64,000 nt of DNA from contig NZ_JACGWA010000005.1 in NCBI RefSeq assembly GCF_014077505.1, forward strand, positions 124,001-188,000, in the 5' to 3' direction. The position numbers and the translations under genes are program-made. The DNA is from Colwellia sp. BRX10-3. Lineage in GTDB: Bacteria > Pseudomonadota > Gammaproteobacteria > Enterobacterales > Alteromonadaceae. A model generated the notes under the pieces. That model searched no databases and was not told the DNA's origin. It saw only the letters and a program-made list of their open reading frames with translations. Positions 47,520 through 59,000 of the stretch are shown piece by piece; the stretch's first letter is position 1, and every line of letters begins with the position of its first letter.

Positions 47520-49523
47520 ATGTTTAAATTTATAACCCGTTCAATAATGCGCCAATTAGTTATTACTATTTCAAGTGCCGTAGCAGTATTACTGATCATT
47601 ACATCATTTTTTGTTTTATCCAATGTCAGCGACAACACCAGAAAGCAACTTATATCAGATATTGAGCACCTCGTTACATTACAATCTACCAAAGTGAAGA
47701 ACTTCTTCATTGCGAAGGGACAAATAAACCATAGCGTATTTTCCAACCCGCTGGTGATTGATTGGTTCAGTACCTACGATAAGCGCCTAGCCGATATTAA
47801 TAATAATAAACAATACCAAGATGTGACTCGTTATTTTAAATACTTCTCAGAAAAAGATCCTGCGATCAAAAGTGTATTTTTTGGTAGTGAGAATACCCAT
47901 GAATATTTCGATTTAAATGGCCGATATGATGATGCAATGTACTTCACAAATAAACGTCCATGGTGGTCGGACGGCCTTACTAAAGGAAAAATGCATGTAA
48001 CGGATCCAGCAGTAGACAATAACGACGGTTCAGTTTCAGCAACCATTACCTCGCCTTATTATCTACCCAATGGTAAATTATTGGGTATTGGTGGTATGGA
48101 CATATTGATCACTACAATTGGTCAGGACTTACTTGCACCAATTAAATATAAGAATGAAGGTGAAGCTTTCTTAATTACTGATACTGGTAAGCTAGTATTC
48201 TTTCCAGGTTTTAATGATGACTTTAAACCTGGTGATAACATGGCCACTGTAGACAGCCACTTTTCAAACACCTCTGGCTTTGAAAAATTGCAAGCGACAC
48301 TTGCGCAAAATACTAATGGTATTGCTCAAGTGTCTTGGCGCGGCACAAACTATCAAGTAATTTTCAATCAAGTTAAAAGCGATTATCCATTAATGAATTG
48401 GAAACTAGGTTTTCTAGTGCCTGAGCAACTAATATCGCAACCTGTCGAGGAGGCATTCAGGTCTTCTATTGCTATTGTTATCGCGATTATTATTATGATT
48501 GCTATCGTAGTATGGTTAACTGTATTACCTTTCGTTAAACGCATAACAAGACTTAAAAATGCCATGAAAGATATTGCGGATGGTGATGGTGATTTAACCC
48601 AAAGAATTGCACCGTTAAAAAATGATGAAATAGGTCAGTTGGTTGATGAATTTAATGTCTTTATTGATTCAATTCAAGAGTTAGTAAGGCAAACTGTCAC
48701 TATTACTGGAGATGTTTCAGCATCAAGTGAGGCGGCAGAAAATATTGGCAAAGAAACTACTGATATTGTTGAGGCACAAAAACGAGAAATAGATCTTGTT
48801 GCCGCCGCTGCAACTGAATTGGCCCAATCAAGCAGTGATATATCTAACAACACTAGTTATTCAAAAAAATTAGTTACAAGTGCTGAAGAAAAAGTTGCGC
48901 TAGGCTCAGATGTGGTTAATCAAGCTACTGCTGGTATGCAACAACTGTCGAATAATGTTGATGATGCCTCTCAAGTTGTTCAACAATTAAAATCAGGGAC
49001 TCAAACCATAGGTGACTTTGTCACGGTGATCCGCAGTATTGCCGAACAAACAAATTTATTAGCGCTAAATGCGGCTATTGAAGCGGCAAGAGCAGGTGAA
49101 CAAGGTCGTGGCTTTGCCGTTGTTGCAGATGAAGTTCGTACCTTAGCCTCTCGAACACAAGATTCGACAGCTAATATTGAACGCATAATTGATGAGCTTC
49201 AAGCAACGGCAGTTAATGCAGTAAAAGTAATGGAGTCTAGCTGCTTAGAAGCTGAAAACAGTGTTCAACTAACACAACAAGTACAACAGGTACTTGCTGA
49301 GATTGCTGATGTTATTGGCCAGTTTCAGAGTCAAACTTTTGAAATTGCCAATGCTGTGGAACAACAAGCCAATGTTGCCGAAGAAGTATCTAAAAATATT
49401 GAGAATGTTAGAGCATTAACTGACGATACTGTCGATGCTTCTGCAACGATGCAAGCTAGTTTAGCTAATTTATCGAATCAATCTAATTCATTGTCTAAGG
49501 TCGTTAATCAATTTAACGTATAG
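47520..49523 (+). CDS. Methyl-accepting chemotaxis protein with periplasmic Cache domain
   Basis: A transmembrane chemoreceptor of 667 residues. Helix 1 lies at about 12-34 ([21 protein letters not shown]), followed by a periplasmic dCache-type sensor (to about 315, with [21 protein letters not shown] and [19 protein letters not shown]). Helix 2 is [19 protein letters not shown], then come a HAMP domain ([15 protein letters not shown]) and the signalling hairpin [20 protein letters not shown] with [15 protein letters not shown], which binds CheA and CheW. No CheR-docking pentapeptide is seen at the C-terminus. No chemotaxis genes surround it, so it is an orphan receptor for an unknown small ligand. 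The ribosome site (TAGG) is weak. Confidence 0.92.
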   Translation: MFKFITRSIMRQLVITISSAVAVLLIITSFFVLSNVSDNTRKQLISDIEHLVTLQSTKVKNFFIAKGQINHSVFSNPLVIDWFSTYDKRLADINNNKQYQDVTRYFKYFSEKDPAIKSVFFGSENTHEYFDLNGRYDDAMYFTNKRPWWSDGLTKGKMHVTDPAVDNNDGSVSATITSPYYLPNGKLLGIGGMDILITTIGQDLLAPIKYKNEGEAFLITDTGKLVFFPGFNDDFKPGDNMATVDSHFSNTSGFEKLQATLAQNTNGIAQVSWRGTNYQVIFNQVKSDYPLMNWKLGFLVPEQLISQPVEEAFRSSIAIVIAIIIMIAIVVWLTVLPFVKRITRLKNAMKDIADGDGDLTQRIAPLKNDEIGQLVDEFNVFIDSIQELVRQTVTITGDVSASSEAAENIGKETTDIVEAQKREIDLVAAAATELAQSSSDISNNTSYSKKLVTSAEEKVALGSDVVNQATAGMQQLSNNVDDASQVVQQLKSGTQTIGDFVTVIRSIAEQTNLLALNAAIEAARAGEQGRGFAVVADEVRTLASRTQDSTANIERIIDELQATAVNAVKVMESSCLEAENSVQLTQQVQQVLAEIADVIGQFQSQTFEIANAVEQQANVAEEVSKNIENVRALTDDTVDASATMQASLANLSNQSNSLSKVVNQFNV

Positions 49524-49536
49524 CCAAAATAATAGA

Positions 49537-49576
49537 GCTCAGCGAGGTAGATAATTCTGCCACGTTGAGCGAAATT
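49537..49576 (+). terminator. Candidate terminator of the chemoreceptor gene
   Basis: GCTCAGCG (49537-49544) and CGTTGAGC (49563-49570) pair over eight positions with one G-U, followed by GAAATTTTT. The loop of 18 bases is long, which lowers confidence. Confidence 0.6.
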
Positions 49577-49676
49577 TTTAAGAAGTAAGTCACTCTATTC
49601 ATCCTGCCTCCTAAAGCCGCCCTAACCACACTAGTTCTTTCATAAAAACTGTCTAGTGAAATATGGCAAGTCCACT

Positions 49677-49790
49677 CATCAAAACAAAAAAGACGCCGAA
49701 ACGTCTTTTTTAAGTGCTCGTGTGAACTAAAATTAAGCGATAATTCGTTAAGGTAAGAGCAGATACAACACCTGCACCTATCTTACGACT
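49677..49790 (-). repeat. tuf-tail repeat, copy A (terminator plus tuf 3'-end remnant)
   Basis: A 114-base unit with a terminator-like GACG...CGTC stem between A6 and T6 runs, the same spacer as behind tuf, then TTAAGCGATAATT (stop codon and last codons of tuf on the minus strand). A 13-base net insertion follows, then AGATACAACACCTGCACC, matching the tuf codons for GAGVVS. On the minus strand it could read IGAGVVSALTLTNYR. It differs from copy B at 7 of 114 positions by my count. Its terminator stem has one mismatch compared with copy B and the genuine tuf terminator. Confidence 0.85.
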
Positions 49791-49819
49791 TATTACTCAC
49801 ATCTCTTATTCACCTTGTT

Positions 49820-49933
49820 CATCAAAACAAAACAGACGCCGAAGCGTCTTTTTTAAGTGCTAGTGTGAGCTAAAATTAATCGATAATTCGTTAAGGTAAG
49901 AGCAGATACAACACCTGCACCTATTTTGCGACT
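49820..49933 (-). repeat. tuf-tail repeat, copy B (terminator plus tuf 3'-end remnant)
   Basis: Second copy of the same 114-base unit, 143 bases downstream of the first, with the identical insertion CGTTAAGGTAAGAGC between the tuf-like end codons and GAGVVS codons. Its stem GACGC-CGAA-GCGTC is perfect. The sequence between B and the genuine tuf terminator is rich in CTCAC and ACTCA motifs, similar to that between A and B, so the whole block looks like a decayed tandem array. Confidence 0.85.
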
Positions 49934-49983
49934 CACACCTCACTACTCAACTCGCGCAACTCACTCACTTTATTCACTAAAAC

Positions 49984-50009
49984 AAAAAAGACGCCGAAGC
50001 GTCTTTTTT
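49984..50009 (-). terminator. Intrinsic terminator of tuf
   Basis: A6, GACGC, loop CGAA, GCGTC, T6: a bidirectional terminator 21 bases after the tuf stop codon. The same terminator recurs in the two tuf-tail repeats, so read-through from tuf meets three in a row, and transcription from the chemoreceptor side is also blocked. Confidence 0.9.
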
Positions 50010-50030
50010 AAGTGCTAGTGTGAACTAAAA

Positions 50031-51215
50031 TTAAGCGATAATTTTAGATACAACACCAGCACCAACTGTACGACCACCTTCACGGATTGCGAAGCGTAAA
50101 CCTTCGTCCATCGCTACTGGGTTGATAAGCTCTACAACAAACTTCAAGTTGTCGCCTGGCATTACCATTTCAACACCTTCAGGAAGCTCTACAGCACCTG
50201 TGATGTCCGTTGTACGGAAGTAAAACTGTGGACGGTAGCCTTTAAAGAATGGCGTATGACGACCACCTTCATCTTTCGATAACACGTATACTTCTGATTC
50301 GAATTTAGTGTGAGGTAAAATTGAACCAGGTTGACATAGTACTTGACCACGTTCTACATCTTCACGCTTAAGACCACGTAAAAGAACACCACAGTTCTCA
50401 CCAGCACGACCTTCGTCAAGCAGCTTGCGGAACATTTCAACACCTGTACAAGTCGATGTTTGTGTATCACGGATACCAACAACTTCTACTGCATCGCCAA
50501 CTTTAACGATACCACGTTCAACACGACCAGTTACTACAGTACCACGACCTGAAATTGAGAATACATCTTCGATAGGCATGATGAATGCTCCATCAATTGC
50601 ACGCTCTGGCTCTGGAATGTAAGTATCTAAATGGTGAGCAAGTTCTAAAACTTTAGCTTCCCATTTCTCGTCGCCTTGTAAAGCGCCAAGTGCTGAACCT
50701 TGAATTACCGGTAAATCATCACCTGGGAATTCATATTCAGAAAGAAGTTCACGAACTTCCATTTCTACTAATTCTAATAATTCGTCATCATCAACAACAT
50801 CACATTTGTTCATGAATACGATGATGTATGGAACACCAACTTGACGTGATAGTAAGATATGCTCACGTGTTTGTGGCATAGGACCATCTGTAGCAGCAAC
50901 TACTAAGATAGCACCATCCATTTGAGCAGCACCGGTGATCATGTTTTTGATATAATCAGCATGGCCAGGACAATCTACGTGAGCGTAGTGACGTACTTCT
51001 GTATCGTATTCGATGTGAGAAGTATTAATAGTAATACCACGCTCACGCTCTTCAGGAGCATTATCGATTTGTGCGAAGTCTTTAACTTCACCACCGTAAG
51101 TTTTTGTTAACACTGCAGAGATAGCAGCTGTTAATGTTGTTTTACCATGATCAACGTGTCCAATAGTACCAACGTTAACATGAGGTTTATTACGTTCAAA
51201 TTTTGCTTTAGCCAT
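50031..51215 (-). CDS. tuf: Elongation factor Tu
   Basis: EF-Tu, 394 residues as in E. coli, brings aminoacyl-tRNA to the ribosome. G1 is GHVDHGKT (19-26), then [12 protein letters not shown], and the C-terminal [30 protein letters not shown] and [15 protein letters not shown]. Last gene of the str operon, 68 bases behind fusA with a hairpin between. Gammaproteobacteria usually have a second tuf near the rplKAJL-rpoBC genes; that region is only partly within the window. Confidence 0.98.
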   Translation of the reverse strand: MAKAKFERNKPHVNVGTIGHVDHGKTTLTAAISAVLTKTYGGEVKDFAQIDNAPEERERGITINTSHIEYDTEVRHYAHVDCPGHADYIKNMITGAAQMDGAILVVAATDGPMPQTREHILLSRQVGVPYIIVFMNKCDVVDDDELLELVEMEVRELLSEYEFPGDDLPVIQGSALGALQGDEKWEAKVLELAHHLDTYIPEPERAIDGAFIMPIEDVFSISGRGTVVTGRVERGIVKVGDAVEVVGIRDTQTSTCTGVEMFRKLLDEGRAGENCGVLLRGLKREDVERGQVLCQPGSILPHTKFESEVYVLSKDEGGRHTPFFKGYRPQFYFRTTDITGAVELPEGVEMVMPGDNLKFVVELINPVAMDEGLRFAIREGGRTVGAGVVSKIIA

Positions 51216-51239
51216 TTTTCAATTACCTTAAAGTTTATT

Positions 51240-51263
51240 AAAAGCCCGGCCAAAAGACCGAGC
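51240..51263 (-). terminator. Terminator-like hairpin between fusA and tuf
   Basis: On the minus strand GCTCGGTC, loop TTTT and GGCCGGGC pair over eight positions (two G-U), followed by TTTTAAT. It lies between fusA and tuf, so it may act as a partial terminator that sets the fusA to tuf ratio, or as a 3' stabiliser of a processed fusA message. A full stop is unlikely because tuf has no clear promoter in the gap. Confidence 0.55.
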
Positions 51264-51283
51264 CAGACTTTCAAAAAGCCTTA

Positions 51284-53380
51284 CTAAGATTCAATTATTT
51301 TGTCGGCAACAGCCTTTGGCGCTTCGCTATATTGCTGAAACTCCATGGCATATGATGCGCGACCTTGAGTTGCACTACGTAATGCCGTAGCGTAACCAAA
51401 CATTTCCGATAGTGGCACAAGTGCATTCACTACCTTAGAACCAGCTGGACCTTCGTCCATGCCATCGATCATGCCACGGCGACGATTTAAATCGCCTACA
51501 ACATCACCCATGTTTGCTTCTGGCGTAATAACTTCAACTTTCATCATAGGTTCAAGGATCACCGGTGATGCTTTTAGCACCCCCTGTCTAAAACCTATTG
51601 ATGCAGCGACTTTAAACGCCATTTCGTTAGAGTCAACGTCATGAAAAGATCCGTCATAAAGCGTGACTTTGATGTCTAATAACGGGTAACCCGCTAACAC
51701 ACCACTGTCCATTTGCTCTCGACAACCCTTTTCAATTGAAGGGATAAATTCTTTTGGAATAGTACCACCAACAATCTCGTTAACAAACTCGAAACCTTTA
51801 CCTTCTGGCAATGGCTCCAATTTCAACCAAACATGACCAAATTGACCACGACCACCTGATTGACGAACAAATTTACCTTCCACTTCAACTGTTGAACGAA
51901 TGGTCTCGCGATAAGCCACCTGTGGATTACCGACATTACATTCAACGCCAAATTCACGTTTCATACGTTCAACCAAAATATCGAGGTGTAATTCCCCCAT
52001 ACCTGAAATGATGGTTTGACCCGTATCTTCATCAGAAACTACTCTAAATGACGGATCTTCTGCGGCCAACTTACCTAACGCAATGCCCATTTTTTCTTGG
52101 GCAGCGACAGTTTTTGGCTCAACTGCTACAGAAATTACTGGCTCCGGAAATTCCATCCGTTCAAGTGTGATCACGTGATTCGCATCACATAAAGTATCAC
52201 CTGTGGTGACATCTTTAAGACCAATAGCCGCAGCTATATCACCTGCACGTACTTCTTTAATTTCCTTGCGGTCATTTGCGTGCATTTGCACAATACGACC
52301 TAAGCGTTCTTTTTTGCCTTTCACAGGATTGTATATACTGTCGCCAGTTTTTACTACACCTGAGTATACGCGAAAGAACGTTAACGTACCGACAAACGGG
52401 TCAGTCGCGATTTTAAATGCTAAAGCAGCAAATGGCGCTTTATCATCAGCTTCACGACAACCTTCAGTTTCGTTTTTGTCATTATTAATACCTTTTATCG
52501 CTTCAACATCTGTTGGCGCAGGTAGAAATTCTATGACAGCATCAAGTACTGCTTGTACGCCTTTATTTTTGAAAGCTGAACCACAAGAACAAAGGACAAT
52601 TTCATTGTTTAGCGTACGGGTACGTAGCGCAGATTTTATTTCTGCTTCGGATAAGTCCCCTTCTTCAAGGTATTTATCCATTAGTTCTTCAGAGGCTTCT
52701 GCAGCTTCAGAGACAAGGTTTTCATGCCAGTGTTCGGCTTGTTCTTGCATCTCTGCTGGAATATCTTCATAAGTAAATGTCATGCCCTGGTCACTTTCGT
52801 TCCAGTTAATAGCTTTCATTTTAATTAAGTCGACAACACCAGTAAAGTCATCTTCAGCGCCAATTGCTAATTGAATTGGTACTGCGTTTGCTTTCAAGCG
52901 AGAATTAAGTTGCTCAACAACAGCTAAGAAGTCCGCACCTGTGCGGTCCATCTTATTAACAAAAACTAAACGTGGAACAGAGTATCTCTCCATTTGACGC
53001 CAAACTGTTTCTGTTTGTGGTTGAACTCCTGAAGATGCACACAAGACTAATACCGCACCATCTAATACACGTAATGAACGTTCTACTTCAATTGTAAAAT
53101 CTACGTGACCAGGGGTGTCGATGATATTTATGTGATGGTCTTCAAATTGTGCTTCCATCCCTTTCCAAAAACAAGTAGTAGCTGCAGAGGTTATGGTTAT
53201 ACCACGCTCCTGCTCTTGTTCCATCCAGTCCATAGTGGCTGCGCCATCATGAACTTCACCGATCTTATGTGAAAGACCAGTATAGAAAAGTACCCTTTCT
53301 GTTGTTGTCGTTTTACCGGCATCGACATGAGCACAAATACCGATATTTCGGTAACGCTCAATAGGGGTTATACGTGCCAC
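51284..53380 (-). CDS. fusA: Elongation factor G, str operon copy (GTG start)
   Basis: The canonical EF-G, 698 residues: [35 protein letters not shown], with G1 at 18-25, [13 protein letters not shown], and domain IV/V sequence [28 protein letters not shown]. It drives translocation and, with RRF, ribosome recycling. The start is GTG, six bases after GAGGAAG. It lies between rpsG and tuf, the standard str order. Confidence 0.98.
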   Translation of the reverse strand: MARITPIERYRNIGICAHVDAGKTTTTERVLFYTGLSHKIGEVHDGAATMDWMEQEQERGITITSAATTCFWKGMEAQFEDHHINIIDTPGHVDFTIEVERSLRVLDGAVLVLCASSGVQPQTETVWRQMERYSVPRLVFVNKMDRTGADFLAVVEQLNSRLKANAVPIQLAIGAEDDFTGVVDLIKMKAINWNESDQGMTFTYEDIPAEMQEQAEHWHENLVSEAAEASEELMDKYLEEGDLSEAEIKSALRTRTLNNEIVLCSCGSAFKNKGVQAVLDAVIEFLPAPTDVEAIKGINNDKNETEGCREADDKAPFAALAFKIATDPFVGTLTFFRVYSGVVKTGDSIYNPVKGKKERLGRIVQMHANDRKEIKEVRAGDIAAAIGLKDVTTGDTLCDANHVITLERMEFPEPVISVAVEPKTVAAQEKMGIALGKLAAEDPSFRVVSDEDTGQTIISGMGELHLDILVERMKREFGVECNVGNPQVAYRETIRSTVEVEGKFVRQSGGRGQFGHVWLKLEPLPEGKGFEFVNEIVGGTIPKEFIPSIEKGCREQMDSGVLAGYPLLDIKVTLYDGSFHDVDSNEMAFKVAASIGFRQGVLKASPVILEPMMKVEVITPEANMGDVVGDLNRRRGMIDGMDEGPAGSKVVNALVPLSEMFGYATALRSATQGRASYAMEFQQYSEAPKAVADKIIES

Positions 53381-53426
53381 AATTTCTTCCTCTTTCTGAG
53401 AATTTCTCTCAGATTATAAAACAGTT

Positions 53427-53470
53427 GTGGCTATCACTTTGTATCTATATAGATAGTCGATGATAACCAC
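53427..53470 (-). other. Nested inverted repeat in the rpsG-fusA spacer
   Basis: GTGGCTATCA and TGATAACCAC (one mismatch) enclose a second palindrome TATCTATATAGATA with symmetric five-base flanks, so the spacer RNA can fold into one long hairpin. A further 8-pair stem ACTAGCAA/TTGCTAGT lies at 53491-53509, next to the rpsG stop. None is followed by a T-run. Possible roles are RNA processing or stabilisation. Confidence 0.55.
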
Positions 53471-53518
53471 GGCATTACGCTTATTATACAACTAGCAATT
53501 TTTGCTAGTGCATAATAT

Positions 53519-54004
<486 letters not shown>

Positions 54005-54100
54005 TTATATTCAGGATAAACCCAAAATGTAATATGTTATTTGGCCTTACTTAACGTTTCTATTCTTTTACTTATTTTTCATAAGTGTAGAAAGGGAAAC

Positions 54101-54493
<393 letters not shown>

Positions 54494-54550
54494 TTAAATT
54501 TGTGTAAATTCCAATCAATGGGGAAATTTACACCCTTATAAACGTGAAAA

Positions 54551-54600
54551 TCCGCGACTCTAAATTCTATACACAAGTGTACGGAATATAGGGTCGCGGA
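54551..54600. other. 50-base near-perfect palindrome in the rpsL leader
   Basis: Two 24-base arms (TCCGCGACTCTAAATTC... and ...GAATATAGGGTCGCGGA) flank a two-base centre. By my alignment 20 positions pair, two are G-U and two mismatch. On the minus strand it starts at the end of the str promoter -10, so almost all of it would be transcribed as the 5' end of the rpsL message. It is followed by TTTTCACGTTT, so it could act as attenuator or as a stabilising 5' hairpin. It could equally be the rpoC terminator if RNA polymerase comes from rpoC. Confidence 0.7.
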
Positions 54601-54629
54601 ATTCTATAGGTCAAGCTTTAACCTGTCAA
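54601..54629 (-). promoter_or_regulatory. str operon promoter
   Basis: TTGACA (54624-54629), a 17-base spacer and TAGAAT (54601-54606) on the minus strand form a near-consensus promoter with a GC-rich downstream part (TCCGCGACCC). The ten-base stretch AAAGCTTGAC occurs twice, 15-16 bases apart, so a second -35 TTGACC with TATATT 18 bases later may form an overlapping promoter. Confidence 0.8.
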
Positions 54630-54689
54630 GCTTTACTCGCATTAGACAGGTTATTCATCTGCTTTTAACCAATTTATCTTTATTATGTA

Positions 54690-57600
54690 CTATGAAGATA
54701 AATCTGCATTTAAAGCGTCTGTTAGTGCTTGCGCTGCGTCGTCAGCTGATACTGTTACTTCTTCAGCAGGAACGGCGTTTTTAGCACGCGCGCGTTCTTG
54801 ATGATAAGCATAACCTGTACCTGCTGGGATTAAGCGACCAACAATAACGTTTTCTTTCAAGCCACGAAGCTTGTCTTTCTTACCAGCGACTGCTGCTTCA
54901 GTAAGTACACGCGTCGTTTCTTGGAAAGATGCTGCTGAGATAAATGACTCAGTTGCTAATGATGCTTTAGTAATACCCATCATCAACATTACATATTCAG
55001 CTGGCTGCTTGCCATTAGCTTCTAGCTCACGGTTTGCGATATTAACGCGCGCCACTTCAACTATTTCGCCTTTCAAGAATTCACCATCACCAGCGTCTAA
55101 AATCTCACACTTGCGGATCATTTGACGAACGATAACTTCAATGTGCTTATCGTTAATTTTAACACCTTGTAAACGGTATACTTCTTGTACTTCGTTAACA
55201 ATGTAGTTAGCTACTGGAGCAACACCACGTAAACGCAAGATATCGTGTGGAGACTCTGGACCATCGGCAATAACTTCACCTTTAAGTACAGATTCACCTT
55301 CAAACACGTTTAGTTGACGCATTTTAGGGATCATCTCTTCGTAAACTTCACCACTTGGTTGAGTGATTAATAAACGCACTTTACCTTTAGTTTCTTTACC
55401 GAAGGCGATAATACCTGTTTTCTCAGCTAAGATAGCTGGAAGCTTAGGCTTACGTGCTTCAAATAAATCTGCTACACGTGGTAAACCACCGGTAATATCA
55501 CGCGTTTTTGACGATGCTTGTGGAATACGGGCTAGCGCATCACCAATACCAACTTCTGCACCATCTTCAAGGTTAATAATCGCGTTACCCGGTAAGAAGT
55601 ACTGTGCTGGAATTTCAGTACCGGCTATCATCACGTCGTTGCCTTTAGCATCAACTAACTTAACCGCTGGGCGCATTTCTTTACCCGCAGTGTTACGTTG
55701 ACCTGCTTCAGTGACTACGATGCTAGATAAACCAGTAAGCTCATCAGTTTGACGAACCATAGTTACGCCATCAATAAGTTCAACGAATTGAACCTTACCA
55801 CCAACCTCAGTGATAATTGGATGCGTATGCGGATCCCAATTAGCGATGATGTCGCCAGATTTGATTGCTTCACCATCTTTCTTATTAAGAATGGTACCGT
55901 AAGGAACTTTATAACGCTCTTTCTCACGACCAAGCTCATCAATTACTGTTAGTTCAGATGAACGTGAAGTTATTACTAAGTTATCTTCAGGGTTAGTTAC
56001 AAATTTAGCATTTTGTAATTTCAGTGTACCTGTGTTCTTAACTTGTACGTTGTTCTCTGCTGATGCACGAGATGCCGCACCACCAATGTGGAACGTACGC
56101 ATAGTTAACTGAGTACCAGGTTCACCGATAGATTGTGCTGCCACAACACCAATCGCTTCACCTTGGTTGATCATATGACCACGAGCCAAATCACGACCGT
56201 AACAATGAGCACAAATACCAAAATCGGTTTTACAGGTAATGATTGAGCGAACTTTCATTTGATCAATTGAATTTTTTTCAATGAAATCACATAACGCTTC
56301 GTCAATTAAAGTATTACGAGGTAATAACACTTCATCAGTACCAGGTTTCACAACATCTTCAGCTACAACACGACCAAGCACACGTTCACGTAACGGCTCA
56401 ACAACATCACCACCTTCAATTAATGGTGTCATTTGTAAACCGTCTAATGTGCCACAGTCATGTTCGGTAACAACCAAATCTTGTGCAACATCAACTAAAC
56501 GACGAGTTAAATAACCCGAGTTAGCCGTTTTCAATGCCGTATCAGCCAAACCTTTACGCGCACCATGTGTTGAGATGAAGTACTGTAGTACATTCAAACC
56601 TTCACGGAAGTTAGCGGTGATTGGTGTTTCGATGATTGAACCATCTGGTTTAGCCATCAAACCACGCATACCTGCAAGCTGACGAATCTGAGCAGCACTA
56701 CCACGAGCACCTGAATCCGCCATCATGTAGATTGAGTTGAAAGAGTCTTGCTCTTCTGGCTCACCGTCGCGGTTTATCACAGTTTCTTTTGATAAGTTGT
56801 CCATCATCGCTTTCGAGATTTTCTCGTTGGCAGAAGACCAAATATCAATAACTTTGTTGTATTTTTCACCCTGAGTTACAAGACCTTGCTCGAACTGAGT
56901 TTGAATTTCTTTAACTTCTTCTTCTGAATCTTCGATAATAGTGTATTTCGCTGCCGGAATAACCATATCGTCGATACCAACTGAAGCACCCGCGATCATC
57001 GCGTAGTGGAAACCTGTATACATAATTTGGTCAGCAAAGATAACAGTATCTTTAAGACCTAAGTTACGGTACGCATGGTTGATCAGTTTTGAAATTGGCT
57101 TTTTACCTAGTGGCTGATCAATAAGATCATAAGGCATGCCATCTGGACATACTTGCCATAAGATTGCACGACCAACAGTAGTATCACGAAGCTTAGTAAC
57201 AGGCTCAAGCACACCATCTGCATTGCGAACATGTTCAGTAATACGAATTTTCACTCGGGCATGAAGTTCAGCAAAACCTGTACGGTAAGCTTTTTCAGCT
57301 TCTTTGATGTCGGTAAAAATCATACCTTCACCTAAACCATTTACACGATCACGTGTTAGGTAATATAAACCTAATACAACATCTTGTGATGGTACGATGA
57401 TAGGATCACCATTCGCTGGAGAAAGTACGTTATTCGTTGACATCATCAACGTACGCGCTTCCATTTGTGCTTCGATTGTCAACGGTACATGTACCGCCAT
57501 TTGGTCACCATCGAAATCGGCGTTATATGCCGCACAAACCAACGGGTGTAAATGAATCGCTTTACCTTCAATTAATACAGGTTCAAACGCTTGGATACCC

Positions 57601-58895
57601 AATCTATGAAGTGTTGGTGCACGGTTAAGCATAACCGGATGTTCACGAATTACTTCATCTAGTACATCCCAAACTTCAGCGCCTTCACGCTCTACTAATT
57701 TCTTAGCAGCTTTGATTGTTGTGGCTAAACCACGCGCTTCTAATTTACCGTAAATAAATGGCTTGAATAGTTCAAGTGCCATCTTCTTAGGTAAACCACA
57801 TTGATGCAAACGTAGTGTAGGACCAACAGTAATTACAGAACGACCAGAATAATCAACACGTTTACCCAATAAGTTCTGACGGAAACGACCTTGCTTACCT
57901 TTGATCATATCGGCAAGTGATTTAAGAGGTCGTTTGTTAGAACCGGTAATTGCACGACCACGACGACCGTTATCAAGCAATGCATCAACAGACTCTTGCA
58001 ACATACGCTTTTCGTTACGTACGATAATATCTGGTGCTACTAGGTCAAGAAGACGTTTCAAACGGTTGTTACGGTTAATAACACGACGATATAAATCGTT
58101 TAAGTCAGACGTTGCGAAACGACCACCATCTAATGGTACCAACGGACGTAAATCTGGTGGTAAAATTGGTAAAACGTTCATGATCATCCACTCAGGCTTA
58201 TTACCTGATGCCGCGAATGCTTCCATTAATTTTAAACGTTTAGTGATTTTTTTACGTTTTGTTTCAGAGCCAATTTCAGGTAACTCTTCACGCATTTGCG
58301 CTACTTCACCGTCAAGATCAATCTGTTTCAATAACGCAAGTACCGCTTCAGCACCCATTAGGGCGTCGAATTCGTCACCGTGCTCTTCTAACGCATCAAG
58401 ATATTCTTCTTCGGTTAGAATTTGGCTTTTTTCTAATGTTGTCATACCAGGTTCGGTAACAACATAAGATTCAAAATAAAGCACACGTTCAATATCACGT
58501 AGCGTCATGTCTAATAATAGACCGATACGTGATGGTAAAGACTTTAAGAACCAAATGTGGGCAACTGGACTTGCTAATTCGATATGACCCATACGGTCAC
58601 GTCGAACTTTAGTCAATGTAACTTCTACGCCACATTTTTCACAAATTACACCACGGTGCTTAAGGCGTTTGTATTTGCCACAAAGACATTCATAGTCTTT
58701 TACTGGGCCAAATATACGCGCACAGAACAATCCATCACGTTCCGGCTTAAAAGTACGATAGTTAATCGTCTCAGGTTTCTTTACCTCACCAAATGACCAT
58801 GAACGAATCATGTCAGGTGAAGCTAGCCCGATGCGAATTCCATCGAACTCTTCTGTTTGATTTTGTTGCTTAAGAAACTTAAGTAAATCTTTCAC
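54690..58895 (-). CDS. rpoC: RNA polymerase beta' subunit (GTG start)
   Basis: The 1401-residue catalytic subunit, against 1407 in E. coli. [20 protein letters not shown] is the N-terminal zinc site, [14 protein letters not shown] the triple-aspartate magnesium site around residue 460, and the trigger loop [12 protein letters not shown]-type sequence ([14 protein letters not shown]) is intact. The C-terminus ends [20 protein letters not shown] is used as in E. coli, with AGGAG seven bases upstream. The gene follows rpoB with a 105-base spacer and is followed by the str operon, the order seen in many gammaproteobacteria other than E. coli. Confidence 0.99.
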   Translation of the reverse strand: MKDLLKFLKQQNQTEEFDGIRIGLASPDMIRSWSFGEVKKPETINYRTFKPERDGLFCARIFGPVKDYECLCGKYKRLKHRGVICEKCGVEVTLTKVRRDRMGHIELASPVAHIWFLKSLPSRIGLLLDMTLRDIERVLYFESYVVTEPGMTTLEKSQILTEEEYLDALEEHGDEFDALMGAEAVLALLKQIDLDGEVAQMREELPEIGSETKRKKITKRLKLMEAFAASGNKPEWMIMNVLPILPPDLRPLVPLDGGRFATSDLNDLYRRVINRNNRLKRLLDLVAPDIIVRNEKRMLQESVDALLDNGRRGRAITGSNKRPLKSLADMIKGKQGRFRQNLLGKRVDYSGRSVITVGPTLRLHQCGLPKKMALELFKPFIYGKLEARGLATTIKAAKKLVEREGAEVWDVLDEVIREHPVMLNRAPTLHRLGIQAFEPVLIEGKAIHLHPLVCAAYNADFDGDQMAVHVPLTIEAQMEARTLMMSTNNVLSPANGDPIIVPSQDVVLGLYYLTRDRVNGLGEGMIFTDIKEAEKAYRTGFAELHARVKIRITEHVRNADGVLEPVTKLRDTTVGRAILWQVCPDGMPYDLIDQPLGKKPISKLINHAYRNLGLKDTVIFADQIMYTGFHYAMIAGASVGIDDMVIPAAKYTIIEDSEEEVKEIQTQFEQGLVTQGEKYNKVIDIWSSANEKISKAMMDNLSKETVINRDGEPEEQDSFNSIYMMADSGARGSAAQIRQLAGMRGLMAKPDGSIIETPITANFREGLNVLQYFISTHGARKGLADTALKTANSGYLTRRLVDVAQDLVVTEHDCGTLDGLQMTPLIEGGDVVEPLRERVLGRVVAEDVVKPGTDEVLLPRNTLIDEALCDFIEKNSIDQMKVRSIITCKTDFGICAHCYGRDLARGHMINQGEAIGVVAAQSIGEPGTQLTMRTFHIGGAASRASAENNVQVKNTGTLKLQNAKFVTNPEDNLVITSRSSELTVIDELGREKERYKVPYGTILNKKDGEAIKSGDIIANWDPHTHPIITEVGGKVQFVELIDGVTMVRQTDELTGLSSIVVTEAGQRNTAGKEMRPAVKLVDAKGNDVMIAGTEIPAQYFLPGNAIINLEDGAEVGIGDALARIPQASSKTRDITGGLPRVADLFEARKPKLPAILAEKTGIIAFGKETKGKVRLLITQPSGEVYEEMIPKMRQLNVFEGESVLKGEVIADGPESPHDILRLRGVAPVANYIVNEVQEVYRLQGVKINDKHIEVIVRQMIRKCEILDAGDGEFLKGEIVEVARVNIANRELEANGKQPAEYVMLMMGITKASLATESFISAASFQETTRVLTEAAVAGKKDKLRGLKENVIVGRLIPAGTGYAYHQERARAKNAVPAEEVTVSADDAAQALTDALNADLSS

Positions 58896-58923
58896 ACACT
58901 ATCTCCTGTCGGAGTTAAATACC

Positions 58924-58949
58924 GGAGAGAACAGTTATCTGTTCTCTCC
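58924..58949 (-). other. Perfect 11-pair hairpin between rpoB and rpoC
   Basis: GGAGAGAACAG, four-base loop, CTGTTCTCTCC. It lies in the transcribed spacer about 29 bases before the rpoC start codon and has no T-run, so it is not an intrinsic terminator. It could be a processing or stability element. Confidence 0.75.
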
Positions 58950-59000
58950 CTGTACTGACTTTCAGCGTCTGCTAAATATCAGCAATGTAGCTGCGCTAGC

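Noticed and set aside
49677-50009. CRISPR-like array
   Set aside because: Repeats are long, few, imperfect and match the tuf 3' end; no short regular spacers and no cas genes.
52203-52772. Long plus-strand frame opposite fusA (189 codons)
   Set aside because: Shadow of the highly biased fusA codons, with no own ribosome site or motif.
54620-54652. AACCTGTC/GACAGGTT stem as terminator of rpoC
   Set aside because: The 17-base loop and absence of a T-run argue against it, and its right part is the -35 of the str promoter.
57901-58467. Long plus-strand frame opposite rpoC (188 codons)
   Set aside because: Serine- and arginine-rich shadow of the conserved rpoC frame; the minus-strand gene is certain.
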